From positions 509,903-573,902 of the forward strand of contig CAJJDN010000054.1 of assembly GCA_905182985.1 (NCBI GenBank): 64,000 nucleotides of DNA, written 5' to 3'. This document shows positions 25,464-39,308 of this stretch, piece by piece. The translations under genes were made by a program, and so were the position numbers. The stretch is from Paramecium sonneborni (taxonomy: Eukaryota > Ciliophora > Oligohymenophorea > Peniculida > Parameciidae). The notes under the pieces are model-generated. The model was not told the DNA's origin and did no database searches. It worked only from the letters and a program-made list of their open reading frames with translations. Position 1 is the stretch's first letter; each line of letters begins with the position of its first letter.

Positions 25464-26345
25464 TCATAAATTCATAATTGCAGTTCTGTGAATTTCCACC
25501 ACAACTCTATCCTAATTATTATTAGAGCAATAGATTTTAAAATTTATAGTATAGATGTTTCTATACTCAATAAACTCATATATAAAAATGAGATTTGCAT
25601 AACTATTTTTTAAGGACTTCATTAATCTCATAAAATGAAGAGTTCTAAAGATTATATTTTATTTATAAGCTATAAATTTATAGAGATCCTATTGATCTTT
25701 ATTTGCAAAGTTATTGAAATATTAGAAAACAATAAAGTTAATTTAAAGTGCAATAAATTGCATTCAAAATATCACTTCTATCTAGTCACAGATTCATATG
25801 AAAATTTTTAAACTCTTCATTTAGTATTAATGTTTAATGTAGATATATAATCAAAATTCTAATATTTGTTGTATTTGTTTCCTTTAAAAAATTCCTTACT
25901 CTTTTATCATTAATGTAATTTTATTTGATAAGTTTATTCTTTATTTTTCCCTCCTCATAGCACAATAATAACCAAACCTACTATTTACAAATCCTTAATT
26001 TAATTTATTGTTAAAGTAACTTACAATAATATTTTAAATTTTTTTGAAAGATAAATATACACTAAGCAATTACTATTGATTTGATGAGTTTAAATTTTAG
26101 TCTATTTTAAAATTTTTTAAGTTTCCGTTCAATAAGGAAGATTCTTACATTCAAAAAATAATAAATCTAAATCAGCTCAAATTATTTCAATAATTTTTGA
26201 AAAATTGAAACTAGCCATACAATAAAATATAAGCTAATTCTAAACCTAATAGTTCTAATTTATTATTAATTTATCTCTTTTTCAATTTTTGACAACAAGA
26301 ACTTATATTCATATATTTTAATGATTAAAATTCTATTTTCATTTA
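25464..26345 (-). pseudogene. Decayed gene with several in-frame TGAs
   Basis: Coding-like stretches lie end to end on the minus strand in shifting frames: MASFNFSKIIEII, a TGA, ADLDLLFFECKNLPY, a TGA, TETQKILKQTKIQTHQ with a long open tail, and finally a frame ending in VVVEIHRTAIMNL and TGA at 25466-25464. No set of introns I tried joins them. I do not recognise the family. The loss of the sole stop codon's meaning is unlikely, so decay is the simplest reading. Confidence 0.35.
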
Positions 26346-26442
26346 TTTTTATTATTTATTGACCTGACTTAAAAATATCCCATTAAAAATACATTATTTC
26401 TTAATATTAATCTTAAACCTAACTAGAATGATTTAAATGCCT

Positions 26443-26518
26443 CCATTCTCTAGAATTAATAATTATTAAATAAAACCAATCCATTCTCTAACATTAATAA
26501 TTATCTAATAAAACCAAT
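26443..26518 (+). repeat. 38-bp tandem direct repeat, two copies
   Basis: Two adjacent copies beginning CCATTCTCTA and ending ATAAAACCAAT, at 26443-26480 and 26481-26518, differ at only four positions. They are non-coding as far as I can see, within an unusually long gene-free stretch (26346-26891) that otherwise holds nothing recognisable. Confidence 0.85.
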
Positions 26519-26891
26519 TAATACATCCCCATTTTCTTAGAAGGATTTTATTTGTCATTTATAGCAAAATTAGACTATATTAAGCATCACAGAAATATTT
26601 CAAACTATTTTGAATATTCTGATTAAAATCAAAATAACTTTATAATAATTCTATAATTTGAAATTATTTTATTTTTTTATTTTTAGAAAGGATTTTTATT
26701 CTTTCATTAGTGATAGTTGTTTTTATTAAAGATAATGTTTTACATTTAGAATTAAAAAATTTATAGTAAGAAATATTAAATAATTGAAAAATATTTAAAT
26801 ATAATATTAAATGAATCATAATAAACTCTTTCTATAAAACAAATAATGATTAACATTAATAATATATACTTAAAGTATATTATCTTAATCG

Positions 26892-28250
26892 ATGATAAAT
26901 TAAAAATATAAAATAACTAATGCCTTTGAATAGAATGAAAACTTTTAAAATCAAAACTTAGTTATGAAAACTCTGAAAAACAATTATTTTTAAATAGTTT
27001 TAAATTCTAAACTAGAAGAATTAAAACTCGAAGAATTAATTACAATTACCTAAGAAAAATTTTCTCTGTATTGTAAATATATTTCAAGATGTTTATAAAT
27101 GTAAAAAATAGAGTTACCTTCTGCATTTAAACTTGATATAAAGAATGATTTAGTTACATTATAACAAATGGAACTTCCAATAATAGCATCACCTTTCTAA
27201 AGATTAATATTAAATCCTCAGTTTATTAATCAAAAGTATTTTTTTGAAAACTTAGCAAATGGGTCAGAGTCATTTTTGAATTATTTTGATAGCATATTTT
27301 TTGAGGAATTATTGCTCACCCTTCTATTTTGGTATATACTTTAAAATTTAAGATAAATTAATGAGACAGATTCTTATGATATTTATATTTATCCATAAAG
27401 ATGCAATTTTTACATTATTAAGAATAATGTTGCGCCTTTTTTCAAATCTGAAAAATTAATGATGCTCAATATATTACTTAATAGTTAAACTCTACCATAA
27501 ATAAATAATGATTTAGAAATTAATTAAGAATATTAAATATAATTATTTGATATTCATCCGCCTGATAAGATAGTAAATAAAGGTATCATAATTCCTATAA
27601 AAAACATAATTCAATAAAAATAATCAAGTATGGAATCAGATTTAGAAATTTAAAAATACTTTAAGTTTGATTAGGTTACTATCACATCAAAACCATATTA
27701 TTTTATATTTAGTACATTATGTGAGATAGAAAAGAAAGATGATTTAAATCATATAATTGAGTTTAGTACTTCAGGATCACCCAAGTGTTAAATATGCAAT
27801 TACTCTATACATCCTGATAATTTTGATACCTTTTATACCAAGAAAGATTTATTAGATATTTGGTAGAAAGGCTAACTATGGTTTAAATAGTAAGCAAGGT
27901 TAGTGTCACCAATATTTTTATTGGGAAAATAAAAGTTTTAAATAAAGGAAGATGAAAATTAAGAAAACTTGTTAATTTAGTTTTATTTTTAAAATAAAAA
28001 ACAAGATTTAATTTTAAAAGATTAATAGTAATAAGATTTGGATTAATCTGAAGACACAAAAGAGAAATTAGAATGTTTATTATTATATAAAAGACTTAAA
28101 GTAGTTTAACCGTTCTTAAATTAAAAGTTTGATTAGGTAGATTCAATGTAATAATATGAAATAACTGAAAGTTTAGAAAGTGATGATGAAGATGAATCCA
28201 ACAATATTTAGCAAAAAGAGAACTTAATTAAATAAACTAAAATTAAGTGA
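26892..28250 (+). CDS. Hypothetical protein, 452 aa
   Basis: A single exon runs from ATG 26892-26894 to TGA 28248-28250. An internal ATG near 26963 is the only alternative start in frame. The protein is soluble and mixed in character: a helical N-terminus (LEELKLEELITITQEKF), a hydrophobic patch ELLLTLLFWYILQNL, a possible paired-Cys site (SPKCQICNYSIHPDNF, with CxxC then His), and an acidic C-terminal tail ESDDEDESNN. The CxxC/His arrangement might bind zinc. No family recognised. Its stop is 69 bases from the stop of convergent TMP-B. Confidence 0.65.
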
Positions 28251-28319
28251 GTATTTTTAATTAAAAATATTGAATTATTTTAGAATGAATTAAGATAAAT
28301 TCTTATATGAATAATTGCA

Positions 28320-29453
28320 TCAATGTCTGTTAAGGGATGTTTATGAAGCCAATGATCTAACTTAATCTTTGAAAAGTTGGATGACAACATCGATGATAGC
28401 ATTTTCCTCTAAAATTATTGAATAGAATAAATACCTTATCTTCTGGCAGTTTCAGAAGCATAGAATTCTCTCTTTTCTTCTAAATCTTAAGTGGCACCAG
28501 CGACGGCATTCAATGAGTCTTTCCATAATTTAAGAGCTTTAGCTTATTAAGCCAAAACAGCTGGAAGTTACTTAAATTATAAACAAAATTGATACAGTTT
28601 CTAATTTTTCAACAAGACCTGTTCTTCTTTCATGTTCAGAGTTCAACCAAGCAACTTCAGCATTTGTATCTGAAACGTATTTGGCAAGAGCAAAAGCAGC
28701 ATGAATTTCTTATTCTTAAAGTGTGGCAAGAGTTGATTCTAATTCAGCTTATAAATCAACTAAAATAGAAAGGACTTATTCTCCTGTAGTTCCTTCTCTC
28801 TTAACTTCAGCAAGGGATTAGAATTTTTAGAGGGCATCTTATTAGAAAAGATGGCTATATGCAGACAATTTGTCAGCTATTGTTTAGGCTTTTTCTACAA
28901 GTTCAACTCCAGCATTATTTGTAAGGAATCCTGCTACATCTTGTTGTAAAAGTTAAACAATTGCTACGGCATCAGCATGATCAGCAAGGGATCTGACAAA
29001 AAGTCCATTGGCCCAACATCTTTAATCTTAGAGTTATGCATTTCTTCTTTCAATTTCAGCAAGTCTAGATTCAGCCCAAGCTAACCATTAATATCCATCC
29101 TTTAAAAATTATTAAATAATTATACTCTGATTTAAGCTTCAACATCACCTCTAACTGCGCCAAGTGCTTCCCATTATTATTTGTTAAGAGTGGCAACATT
29201 TGTCAAATCACTAATGACTTAAGAAAAGATTTCTAAAAAGACTTAATATTATTTTATTACCTTCATCTGTGTTATTCTTTTTGTCTGCAGCAGCTTAGAC
29301 TTAAACATTCTCTGTCTTAAGATCTCTCAAGAGATTGTAAACAGATTCGACTGCATCATTTCCTCTGGTACCTGTTTGAAGAAGTACAGCGAATTTATTT
29401 GTGTCTGTAGCTAATACAGCTGCCAATAAGCAAATCGCGATGATTACTCTCAT
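28320..29453 (-). CDS. Trichocyst matrix protein (TMP-B), 342 aa
   Basis: Five exons with introns 29233-29260, 29100-29125, 28571-28595 and 28409-28434 give 342 residues. It has a signal peptide MRVIIAICLLAAVLA, then Ala/Glu/Gln-rich coiled-coil blocks typical of TMPs (for example WLAWAESRLAEIERRNAQLQ and HAAFALAKYVSDTNAEV). It is a precursor of the crystalline trichocyst core, acting in the secretory pathway. Two of its introns (29100-29125 and 28571-28595) end in AAG; no TAG is available at either site and both must be removed to keep the frame. A CCGTTTTTTA element lies just upstream. Confidence 0.9.
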
Positions 29454-29470
29454 TATTTAATTTTATTATC

Positions 29471-29480
29471 TAAAAAACGG
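29471..29480 (-). promoter_or_regulatory. CCGTTTTTTA element upstream of TMP-B
   Basis: The coding strand reads CCGTTTTTTA about 18-27 bases before the TMP-B start codon, nearly identical in sequence and spacing to the TMP-A element. Regulatory role inferred. Confidence 0.3.
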
Positions 29481-30284
29481 GTTTCATAATTTTGTTTATA
29501 TTCCTTCATTTTATACTTAAAATTCATATTTTTTAATATATCCTTTCAAAATATCTTTTAATCCTCATCTCTTTTCTATTACCAACTCTTAATTTATTTA
29601 AATGTCAATCTACTCATTCCATATAGTAAATTCAATCATCATTTTCAATAAAAATTTATATCATTATATCTACATTCAAAAATACTCTGCATTTTCATTT
29701 TTATTATAATACTTCACTTATAATTTAAATTTATTTTCCTTAATCATTCTCAAAAATTTATAATAACTTTTTATTTTGCTAATTAAATTTTATATCTTCT
29801 CTACTTACTATTATTATTATAAATTTTATTTCTGCAATAATTTGATTAGATTTCTAATTATTTTTTTAATAGAAAATTAGATTTGTTGATATCTCAATAG
29901 AATATAAAATATTGATCAAATTAGATTAATTGTTAAGAAGATTTCAAAATTTAATTTTTTATAAATTTATAGACTATTTTGTGTTTTAGTTAAAATAAAA
30001 TTTCTATATTACTTAAATTTTTAATAATTTATAGAATATATAGAAATTTTGGTTTAAAATTTTGATTTTTTTAAATTATAGAAATGATTTTATGTTTACA
30101 ATTGATGGGATAGAGGATTGATCTAAAATTTATTGTTATAATTATAAATATCTTGTAATAGAATAAATGAAGTTCAAATAATTCATATAATCATCATGGA
30201 TATAGTCAAAATTAAAATTGAAATAAGTTAAAAAGGATAATTGAAAATAGTAAATCAATAGATATAATTTAAATAAATTATTAG
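29481..30284. other. Long divergent intergenic region
   Basis: Some 800 bases between divergent TMP-B and the calcium-release channel gene, long for a Paramecium macronuclear spacer. It is AT-rich with several near-repeats of ATTTATAGAA-like words around 29970-30080. I find no open frame or family match. Confidence 0.5.
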
Positions 30285-33200
30285 ATGAAATAAGAGGATC
30301 TTAACTATTTGACTTATGGATCTGTTATTTCAATATCACATGTATAGGATGATCACTCTTTCATAACAACAGATGGTTTTGCCAAGCGAGCAGTTTTTTT
30401 AAAGAACTTTGTACTAATATAGCATTTATATAAATAAGCATCATATAGATGTCGTTGACACAAAATAGTTAGGGAAAATGAAAAGTCGACCATATTATAA
30501 CACATTATTTTAGATATTTCCAAAATTTACAAATAATACCAAATAGGAAATTTTAAAGGAACTAATTGGAGAAGAATAAGAAGAGGAAAGTTTACCAGCT
30601 ATTCAAAATATTTTAGAAAGCATTTAAAAATAATAGAAAGTAGATGAAAAGACAATGATATCGAAGGATTAAATATAGAGTTTCTCTCAGAAGTTATTAT
30701 AAGAGTTTAAATATAATCTTGACACATTTGAAAAAGTATTCATATTTCTAATGAATTTAGTCGAAAGCGCATAAGGTTTCATATAAATCTCATATTTAAT
30801 TGTTGCATTTAGCATCATCAAAATTTTTAGCTTGTCATTAAAAAGAGGCTAGAGTAGAAAGTTCAAATTACAAAATAACTTTGGATGAATTACCTAGTGA
30901 TTCATCATTATTTAAAATTTTACCAGCATATAAATATTAGAAAGAAGGAGAATAAGTAATTTATGCAAGTGATATTGTATATATTGTAAGAGCAACATCT
31001 TTTATGAATAAATTGACATTTTTACATGCTTCTCAAGAGATGGGTAATTATGGCAAGAGTTAAAGAAAAAAGAAAAGTGATGAAGATCTAATGGCCTATA
31101 AAAATGATAAGGATATTATAAAAAGAGAAGTAAATGCTGCATTAGATGAAGAGAATTAAACTTAATGGAGAATTTCAGTATATTCTGATTATGTTCCTGA
31201 AACATCAGGATTTTTAAAATGTGGTGATGTAATTTGGTTGCATCATTCTGAAACTAATACAACTGTAGCTGCTACTAGAAAAGGTAAACCTGTTGATTAA
31301 AAGAATTTTTAATCATTTAATTTAGTTGAATGGTTAAAAGTTGAAAATGTCGAGTTGAATGTATTGAATGGTTCAACTAAAGAAAGTTATGATGAATATA
31401 CAGGAGATACTCATTCTATGTGGATTATTGAATCTGAAATTTATAAAGAAGGAGGAATTGTAGTATTTGATAAAAAATATAGATTTAAACATTTCACATC
31501 TGGATTATATTTATCAGGAACCAAAGATAAATTTACATTAGATAAATAAAGAATTCCTTAAACATTATTTTATTTTAGTTAATTAAGAAATTCTAAAGTC
31601 AAAGAAAAATATGTCAAAAGAGGTAATTATGTTTATATTTGTCATGATAAATATGTACCTTCTGGTACTAACAATAATGAAGATAATAGTTTTTGGGTTG
31701 ATATTCAATATGGAAAAAATTAAAGATTATATCCAATTCTTCATCAAGAATTACATAAAACTGATCAAAGTGTTTTTAAACTCTATGCTAGTAGTAGTAA
31801 TGATGTTTGGGAGATTTCATTTGTATTAAGTTGTGCTAAGACACTTACAAATTATCTTGATGATATTTAAAGATTAAAATGGGAAAATGATGTTTAGGAT
31901 AAAGAAATTCTTAAAGATCATTTATTAAAAATTTAAACAACAAAATAATGCATAGAAGATATAAATAATTTTTGTAATAATAGATTAATAAATTCAACTC
32001 CTGAATAAAAATATGGAACTATCAATCCATTCAGATAAAAATTATTAAAGGAATAATATTATATTGATTTATTAATAAAAATACTAGTTTAACAATTAAA
32101 GCCTGATGATTTAATAGTTTGGAGTAGAAGATTTATGATTATTTAAATGCAAGATATATAATAATAATAAGAAAAAATGAGTAATACAGAATAAACAAAT
32201 AAAAAATAAGGATTAAAAGATCATGAAGTTTTGGCTTATATTGCTTATAAAATAAATATGAATCAATCTATTTATACACTTTTAACTTCTATTTGTAAAT
32301 AAAATCCAGAAAATGAGAATTACACTTTTGATTTAATTGGACATTTTTTAGAACATTGTAGATATATACCTGAAGCAATTAAATGTATGATCTCAATAAT
32401 AGGAAATAATTAAGAATTGCTTAATTTGTTATCAGCAAATATGAAAATTGAATATAATCCAAAAGAGTAATAATTGTTTGAGCCTGATGAAGAAAAATTG
32501 TAGTTGCATAATAATAAAATATAAAACAATTTTCTAATTTTTTTCTTAAATTTATTAGAAACAGAAGAATAAGCACATAAGGCAGATTTTTTAACATTCT
32601 TAAGAGAAATGTGTATATACAATAGTTAAGGAATTAATTAAAATTAAGAAGCCATTTATAAATTATTAAAGAAGCATAATCATAAAAAGATTTAATTGAT
32701 TAAAGATAAAGAGGATCCAGATAAAATATCATTAAAAGATGGAAAACTAATGATTCCATTTAAATTATAAAATGATCCTAAAGAAATGTATTTTATAAAT
32801 GAATAATTGTAATTTTATGCTGATGTATCATATGGAAGAAATCATTTATGGAAATAAGAATTAGAATAGTATTTTAGTAAAGATTTTCTATTTTAAAATA
32901 TTTGGTAGGATGATGGGAATAAAACATATGCAGTACTTTAAGCAGCATTATGTAAGATTGCAATGAGTCTTTATATTGATCATGATCCACTAAATAGAGT
33001 CTAATTACCTAAATATTGTAATCTCTATAAGAGTATTGATAAACCAATAGAAGCTCATTAAGTGAATGTTTATACATCTTTAATTGAAGATTTATTTAAA
33101 TATTTATAGGAAAATAAATAATAGATAGTTGAAACGCTTGATCCAAAAGATAGTGGAGACAATAATAAAGATTATGATGCATTGGATGGAAATGATGAAA

Positions 33201-36200
33201 AGAGTTTATTGATAAATGAATTATTATACAATTCTTGTTAAATGATGTAATTGGTTTTAGAATTAGATGTATTTACATTTTTAGATAAAGAATCAAATTT
33301 TTATTATAAGTAGATAATAGATATTGTTATTCATTACTTCTTTTATGATTTTAATTAATTATCATTAATGAGAAGTGTATACAAAGTTCAAAAATAAGAA
33401 ATAACTTAAAGAAAATAAAGGAAGGAAGTAAATCCTTTAGGAATAGGTTTAAATTTAGGAGCTAATTTAATAAGTATGGCAAATCCAATGAATTTAAATT
33501 TGAATATATTTGGATCAGATGAAGAATAAAAATCAGAATCTGAAGAGGAAGAATAGGTTGATGAAGGTATTGTAGATGATGTTTAGATGTATACTAATCC
33601 TTTGATGAGAGGATTTATTAAATTAGAAAATGAACTTTAGAGTTCACTAAAAACAAGAGAAGAAACTGGATCAAGTTCTTTGGAAATTAAAATTAAATTG
33701 ACTTTATGTGATATAATGGATAGATTTTTAGATATGAGATAAAATTATTTAATGTTAAATAGTTTAGCTTTTTTTAAAAAATAAATTATTGATAAAATCT
33801 AAGAAGCCATTCAATAAATAAAATTACCAAAAGAAAAAGAAGAATTATTGGCTGGATTAACAGAGGAAGATTTCAAATTTTAAAAGATTTAATTATTTGT
33901 TTAAAGAAAGACAGATTCAAATTTATTAGGATTATTACCAAATATAGCTAAAACAGGTTTAAAAGATGTAGATGAAAAAGAAGAGAAATAAGATGCATTT
34001 GGAATTGGAGCATTAAATTTCTTAAATAAATTAGCTGAAACTAAACCAGAATCTGAAGAGTTTAAAGTATTTACATAGAATTAGATGTTAATATATGATT
34101 TAGATTAATACTTTTCATTAAATTTACCTTAGGAAGATATAAGTAAAATATCAAATCCGATTGGAGTTGTGTTACCTTTTTTATTAATAAACTTTTCGTA
34201 AATTCATGAAGAAGAATTAGAAAAAAGATGTTTGGCAATAATTATGAGATTATTTAATTATAGAGAGGAACTTTGTAATAATTTATTAAAGTTATAACTT
34301 GTAAGTGATCCAGCAAAAAGTAGGTTATATGAATTTCTAAGTGATAAAGTCTTAAGATTAAATCAATTAATTGATAGATCTGAAGTATGGTTAGCTGAAT
34401 ATCTCAAAAATATTAAAAAGAATGATTTAGAGGAAACTTTAGATATTATAGATAATTTTAGATAAGGATTTTTCAAGGATACTTAAATATCCTCAAAAAT
34501 AATATCAGGAACTTAAGAGATAGATTAAGAGAAATAAAATTTAATGAATGCTTTAAAAATTTATGTTCCTATTTTGAATTTGATTCGAGATTAATTATAA
34601 TCATTGGATTTTCATCTTGATAATTTAAAAGATATCTAAAGAAAACAAAGACTAGCTTAATTATTTATTTATGCATTTTAATTTTTAACTAATTTCTGTA
34701 AAAATAATCATGAAAATTAAATATTGTTATCATAATATATCAATTATTTTGAAAATATGCATTTAGAAGTAGGATAAATTCCTTTGATTTGTGAAATATA
34801 TAAAGATAACCAAAAACTTTTGACATCAATAAATAGAAATGATAGAGTTTTTCATAGATTTGTAGAATTAATTTATTAAAGTGGAAGAAAAGCATAGTTC
34901 TTAGACTTTTTTTTAACAATTATAAAATAAGGAAATAAATATATATTTGATAATTAATTACTTGTATTAAATACATTTTTAGAAAAAGAAGAATTGTTAT
35001 TTACAGAGAAGAATGAATTTATATTTGATGGGGATATATAATTATAACATTCAGATTTACTATCAGATTTAGGATCTAGTCCTCCTATGAATTAACCATT
35101 TCTTTATCATTCAAAGTTACTAGATTTATTATTATAATGTACTTAGATACAAGTTATTGAAGGTGATTAAAAGGATAATTTTACAATAAATATTGCTAAA
35201 TTAAAAAAGAAATTTACTGTTTAATATATTATGTAATTATTATGTAAAACAGATTCTTTTACAAATAGAAATCCATCTATGTAAGAGTAAGGATTTGGAT
35301 TAATAAAAAAATAATTATGGATATTTTTTATGCATGTACATATTATAAGTGAGAAAAGTCATAATGTTGGAAAAGAGATTCAAAATGATATACTTAAAGT
35401 TATAGAATTTGAAATGAAAAGATTAGAACATATTACATTTGAAAGCTTTTTAGTGAGATATTTTGATTTTTTAATAGATGCTATTTTACCATTATTTACA
35501 AATTATTTAATTAAAAAACAATAATTGATTCATTAGGATGATGATGATGATGGAAATGATTAAGAATAAAAAGATATTGCTGCTTTATAACAATTTGCTA
35601 AAATTCTATCATCTAAAATATTAAATTTTGGAAAGTATATAACAAGAAAAAAGCATGTTGTTAGTTTGATTGAATTTTATAAATATTTTCCATTAACAAA
35701 TATGGGAAAATGTTGTTCATCTGCATCTGTTTAAAGTTAATAAAAATAGATAGAAGATTTAGGAGAATTTAATAGTTTAAGAGATATGTTATCAAATATA
35801 TAAGCTGGAGCTAATGATATTTATTAAACAGATCCTAATGAATAAATGATTTAAGAATAAAATGGAATTTAATAAAATGCTGGAGATATTCATGCACCTA
35901 AAACAATATTTTAAAGCAATGCTGTTAAATCAAAGATAGGAATAATGTCAGCACTTTCTTCTAATAAAAAATAAAAAGAAGAATCTATAATTGAAGTTGA
36001 AGTTGAATAAGGGGAAATAGAAAAAATATCTTTTGCTTGGGAAGAGTTTGTTAATCATTTATGTTTAAGTGAAAAAAGTAAAACTCATATTTAAGAAGAA
36101 ATTCAAAAGTTATCAGAAGCAATTGTTAAATTTGAATAGTATTTTGGGAATCCAAGTGATAAAAATGATAAGAATGAAAAAATATTAAAAGTTGAATAAA

Positions 36201-39200
36201 CTTTATTATTAAAGAAATTGATTAAGTTTTTAAGTTATGCAATTAATAATAACTAAAATAATAAATCAATTATTACACTTTTAGGAGTTTTAAGAAAAGT
36301 TATTGAAGGAAAACCAAAAGAAGAAAATAAAGAAGAAGTTAAAGCTGAGGATGAAAATGATGAAATGGAAGAAATGCAAACTTTATTTAATAAATTAGGA
36401 GCAACTAGAATGGTATTAACTGTTTTAAGTGAATCAATCAATCTTGATAGTGAAATGTTAAGGAATTTCTTGATGTTTATTAATACTCTATTATCAGGGG
36501 GTAATAATAAAGTTTAAAGAACTATTTTTGAATTTATGAAAACATATCCAAAAAGTGAGGTTATATTTAATAGATTAAATAATGTAATTTAAGCTTAAAT
36601 AAAATAAATTACCATGAAGGCTAAAGATAAAAAGGCTGAAGAGCAATAATAAATGAATCCAGTTTAATAATCAGAAGATAATAATATATAAGAATTAAAA
36701 TAGTAATAAGAATTAGAATTATTATTAACACAAGTTCTAAGATTTTTATAGAATTGTTGTGAAGGTCATTATTTAGATTTATAGAATTATATTCGTTTAC
36801 AAACAAACTCAAGAAATTCATATAATATGATTAATTAAGTAGCTGAATTACTATTAACATATTATTATAAAGATAAAGCATAATATGAAAATATGGTATT
36901 ATGTTTAGATACATTAAATGAATTAGTCTAAGGTCCTTGTCCTGAAAATTAAATAGCAGTTGCAGATTCTAAATTCTTTGAAATAGCTTCAGATCTATTT
37001 GGATCAAGAAAAGATAAGGATGCAGCAAATAAAGCTTAAACTATGGCATCTAACATAAAAACTTCAAAAACATAAAGTAGTAAAATGATGACTTTTAAAA
37101 CTTCAAGATATTAAAAATAATAAAAGGGATCAGAATTAAAAGTTTGGTAAATTGAAAGAATGCAAACAAAATGTTTAATTTTAATATTATCTTTGATTGA
37201 AATGAGAGAAATATCAGATTCAAATCCAATTATTAAAAGAATTATGAGACATTTAACACCAAGTTTATTATAAAAACATATGGTCAAATGTTTTGATAAA
37301 TATGAAAAATAATGTAAAGAAGGTTATTAAATAGAGGTTTTAGATAGAATAAAAGAAGATCCAGAATCTGTTAAATAAGATGAAAAGGCAAAGGAAGAAA
37401 AATATTATGAATTAATTTTATAAAAAGGTTTTTATATCTACTTTTTAATGAGTTATTACATGCAATCAGAGAGGAATGTTGAAAATTAATTTGTTTAGAT
37501 GTATAGAGCTAATACAAGAAAAAAGTTAAAATAAGATAAAGGAACATTAGAAGATCTATTATTTGGAGATAATATTGTAGGATAATTAGTCAGTTTTGTA
37601 ATGTCATTTGTAAATAGTTGGATTGATTTAATGAATTAAATTAAAAAAGAAGCTTAAAAATAGATGGCTGGTTAAAATTTGACATAAGAATAATTAGATA
37701 AATAAGAAAGAGAAAAAAAAGCTGAAAAAATTAAATTAGTAAAGAAAGCTTTTGATTTTTTTTATAAAAATAGTGCTTCTATTGAAGTAATTAGAAATAA
37801 TGAAATTGAAATTGTTTATTTTATACTCTTACCTTATACACATAATTTGCCTAAAGAATAAAAATAGGAATTTCATGAAAATGTAGATAGATCATCTACA
37901 AAATCAAAAGTTTAATTTTTAGTTTAAGAATCAGAAAGATTAATAGAAATATGTGAACATGAAGAATAATTAAGAAGAATTTTTTAAAGATAAAAGTTTT
38001 TAGCTCTATTTGCTAATTATGTGAAATTATGGAAAGATTTGGCATTCTTATTTACATTATTGTTAAATCTATTTATCATAGGATCATTTGCTTAAAATGA
38101 AGAAGGAAATAGAATAACTGATTTTAGATTATTTAGAGATGAATAATATTCACCACAATAAACAAGAAATATTTTCTTGATTTGTGGTACAATTATGGCT
38201 TGTTGTTCTATATTTGTTGTAGCTTTTTTTTTATTTAAGAATGCTCCTTTAATAATTAAAAAGGCTTGGAAAACAAAATTACCTTTTGAAGATAAGTTTA
38301 CATATTGGCCAATTTAATTGATCTATAAATTATTTAAATTATTGGCAGTACTATTTTACATTCTCAAAGAAATAGAAGTTGTATATTATTTAGCCTATGG
38401 AACATTAGCTGTTATAGGAACAGTATTGCATCCTTTTTTCTTTAGTTTTCACTTAACAGAGATTTTGATCCGTTATCCAACATTAAAGAATGTTATTAGA
38501 TCTGTATGGGAACCTAAATAATAATTAGCACTAACATTAGTTCTATTTATAATTCTTGTATACGTATATGGACTTATAGCATATACATTCTTTTTCGAAG
38601 ATTATAAAGGAAAATGTTAATCTACATTATTTTGTTTTTTATTTACATTTGATTGGACATTTAAAGCTAATGGTGGAGTAGGAGGATACCTATCAGATTT
38701 AGAAGATGAAAATGTTGTAGATAAATATCGTGTTGGTAGATTTGTATTTGATAACACTTCAAATATTTTCTTAGTTATTATTATGGTTAATATTGTGGCA
38801 GGAATTATTATTGATACTTTTGGATCTTTAAGAGAAGAAGAAAGTGATAAGGTTAGAGATATTGAGGATAAATGTTTTATTTGTGGAAATTTAAAAACTA
38901 TTTTTGATAGATTATCAGACTCATCATCTATGGGAGGTGGCTTTGATCATCATATAAAAGTTAATCATTATATGTGGAATTATGTTTTTTTTATGGCATA
39001 TCTCAAATATAAAGATCCAACTGATTATACTGGAATAGAGTAGTTTGTATGGGAAAAAATATAAAGAAAAGATTTAACTTGGTTTCCATTTAATAAAGCT
39101 AGAGAATTATAAGACCTTAAATAAGATGAAGAAGAAGAATCTAAAAAAATAGAACGCATTTCTACTGATGTATTATTTATTTATATTTTTAAGATGGGTA

Positions 39201-39301
39201 ATATAATGGATTAAATGAGATAAGCTAGTTAAATGTTGAATTCCATCAAAAATAGAAAATAATTAACAAATGCTTCTAAATAACATGCTGATTAGTTATG
39301 A
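30285..39301 (+). CDS. IP3-receptor-like calcium-release channel, 2,987 aa
   Basis: Three exons (introns 30411-30438 and 30736-30760) give 2,987 residues, in the size range of IP3 receptors. The N-terminal ~500 residues carry the beta-trefoil/MIR region (HIQLLHLASSKFLACHQKEA, TSGFLKCGDVIWLHH, YVYICHDKYVPSG). A long helical and acidic middle follows. About six membrane helices lie in residues ~2560-2830, with the pore filter NGGVGGYLSD (GGVGG at 2779-2783). After the pore comes the conserved cytosolic zinc-type linker: CFIC (2846-2849) with HHIKVNH and MWNYVFF, then DYTGIEQFVWE. Such channels release calcium from stores; in Paramecium a family of related channels serves alveolar sacs, the contractile vacuole complex and exocytosis. 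Ligand sensitivity cannot be read from sequence. The first intron ends in AAG. Confidence 0.95.
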
Positions 39302-39308
39302 AAAAAAA

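Noticed and set aside
30411..30458. Alternative longer intron in the calcium channel ending at the next TAG
   Set aside because: It leads to a stop within a dozen codons; the 28-base version ending AAG keeps the frame open for the rest of the exon.
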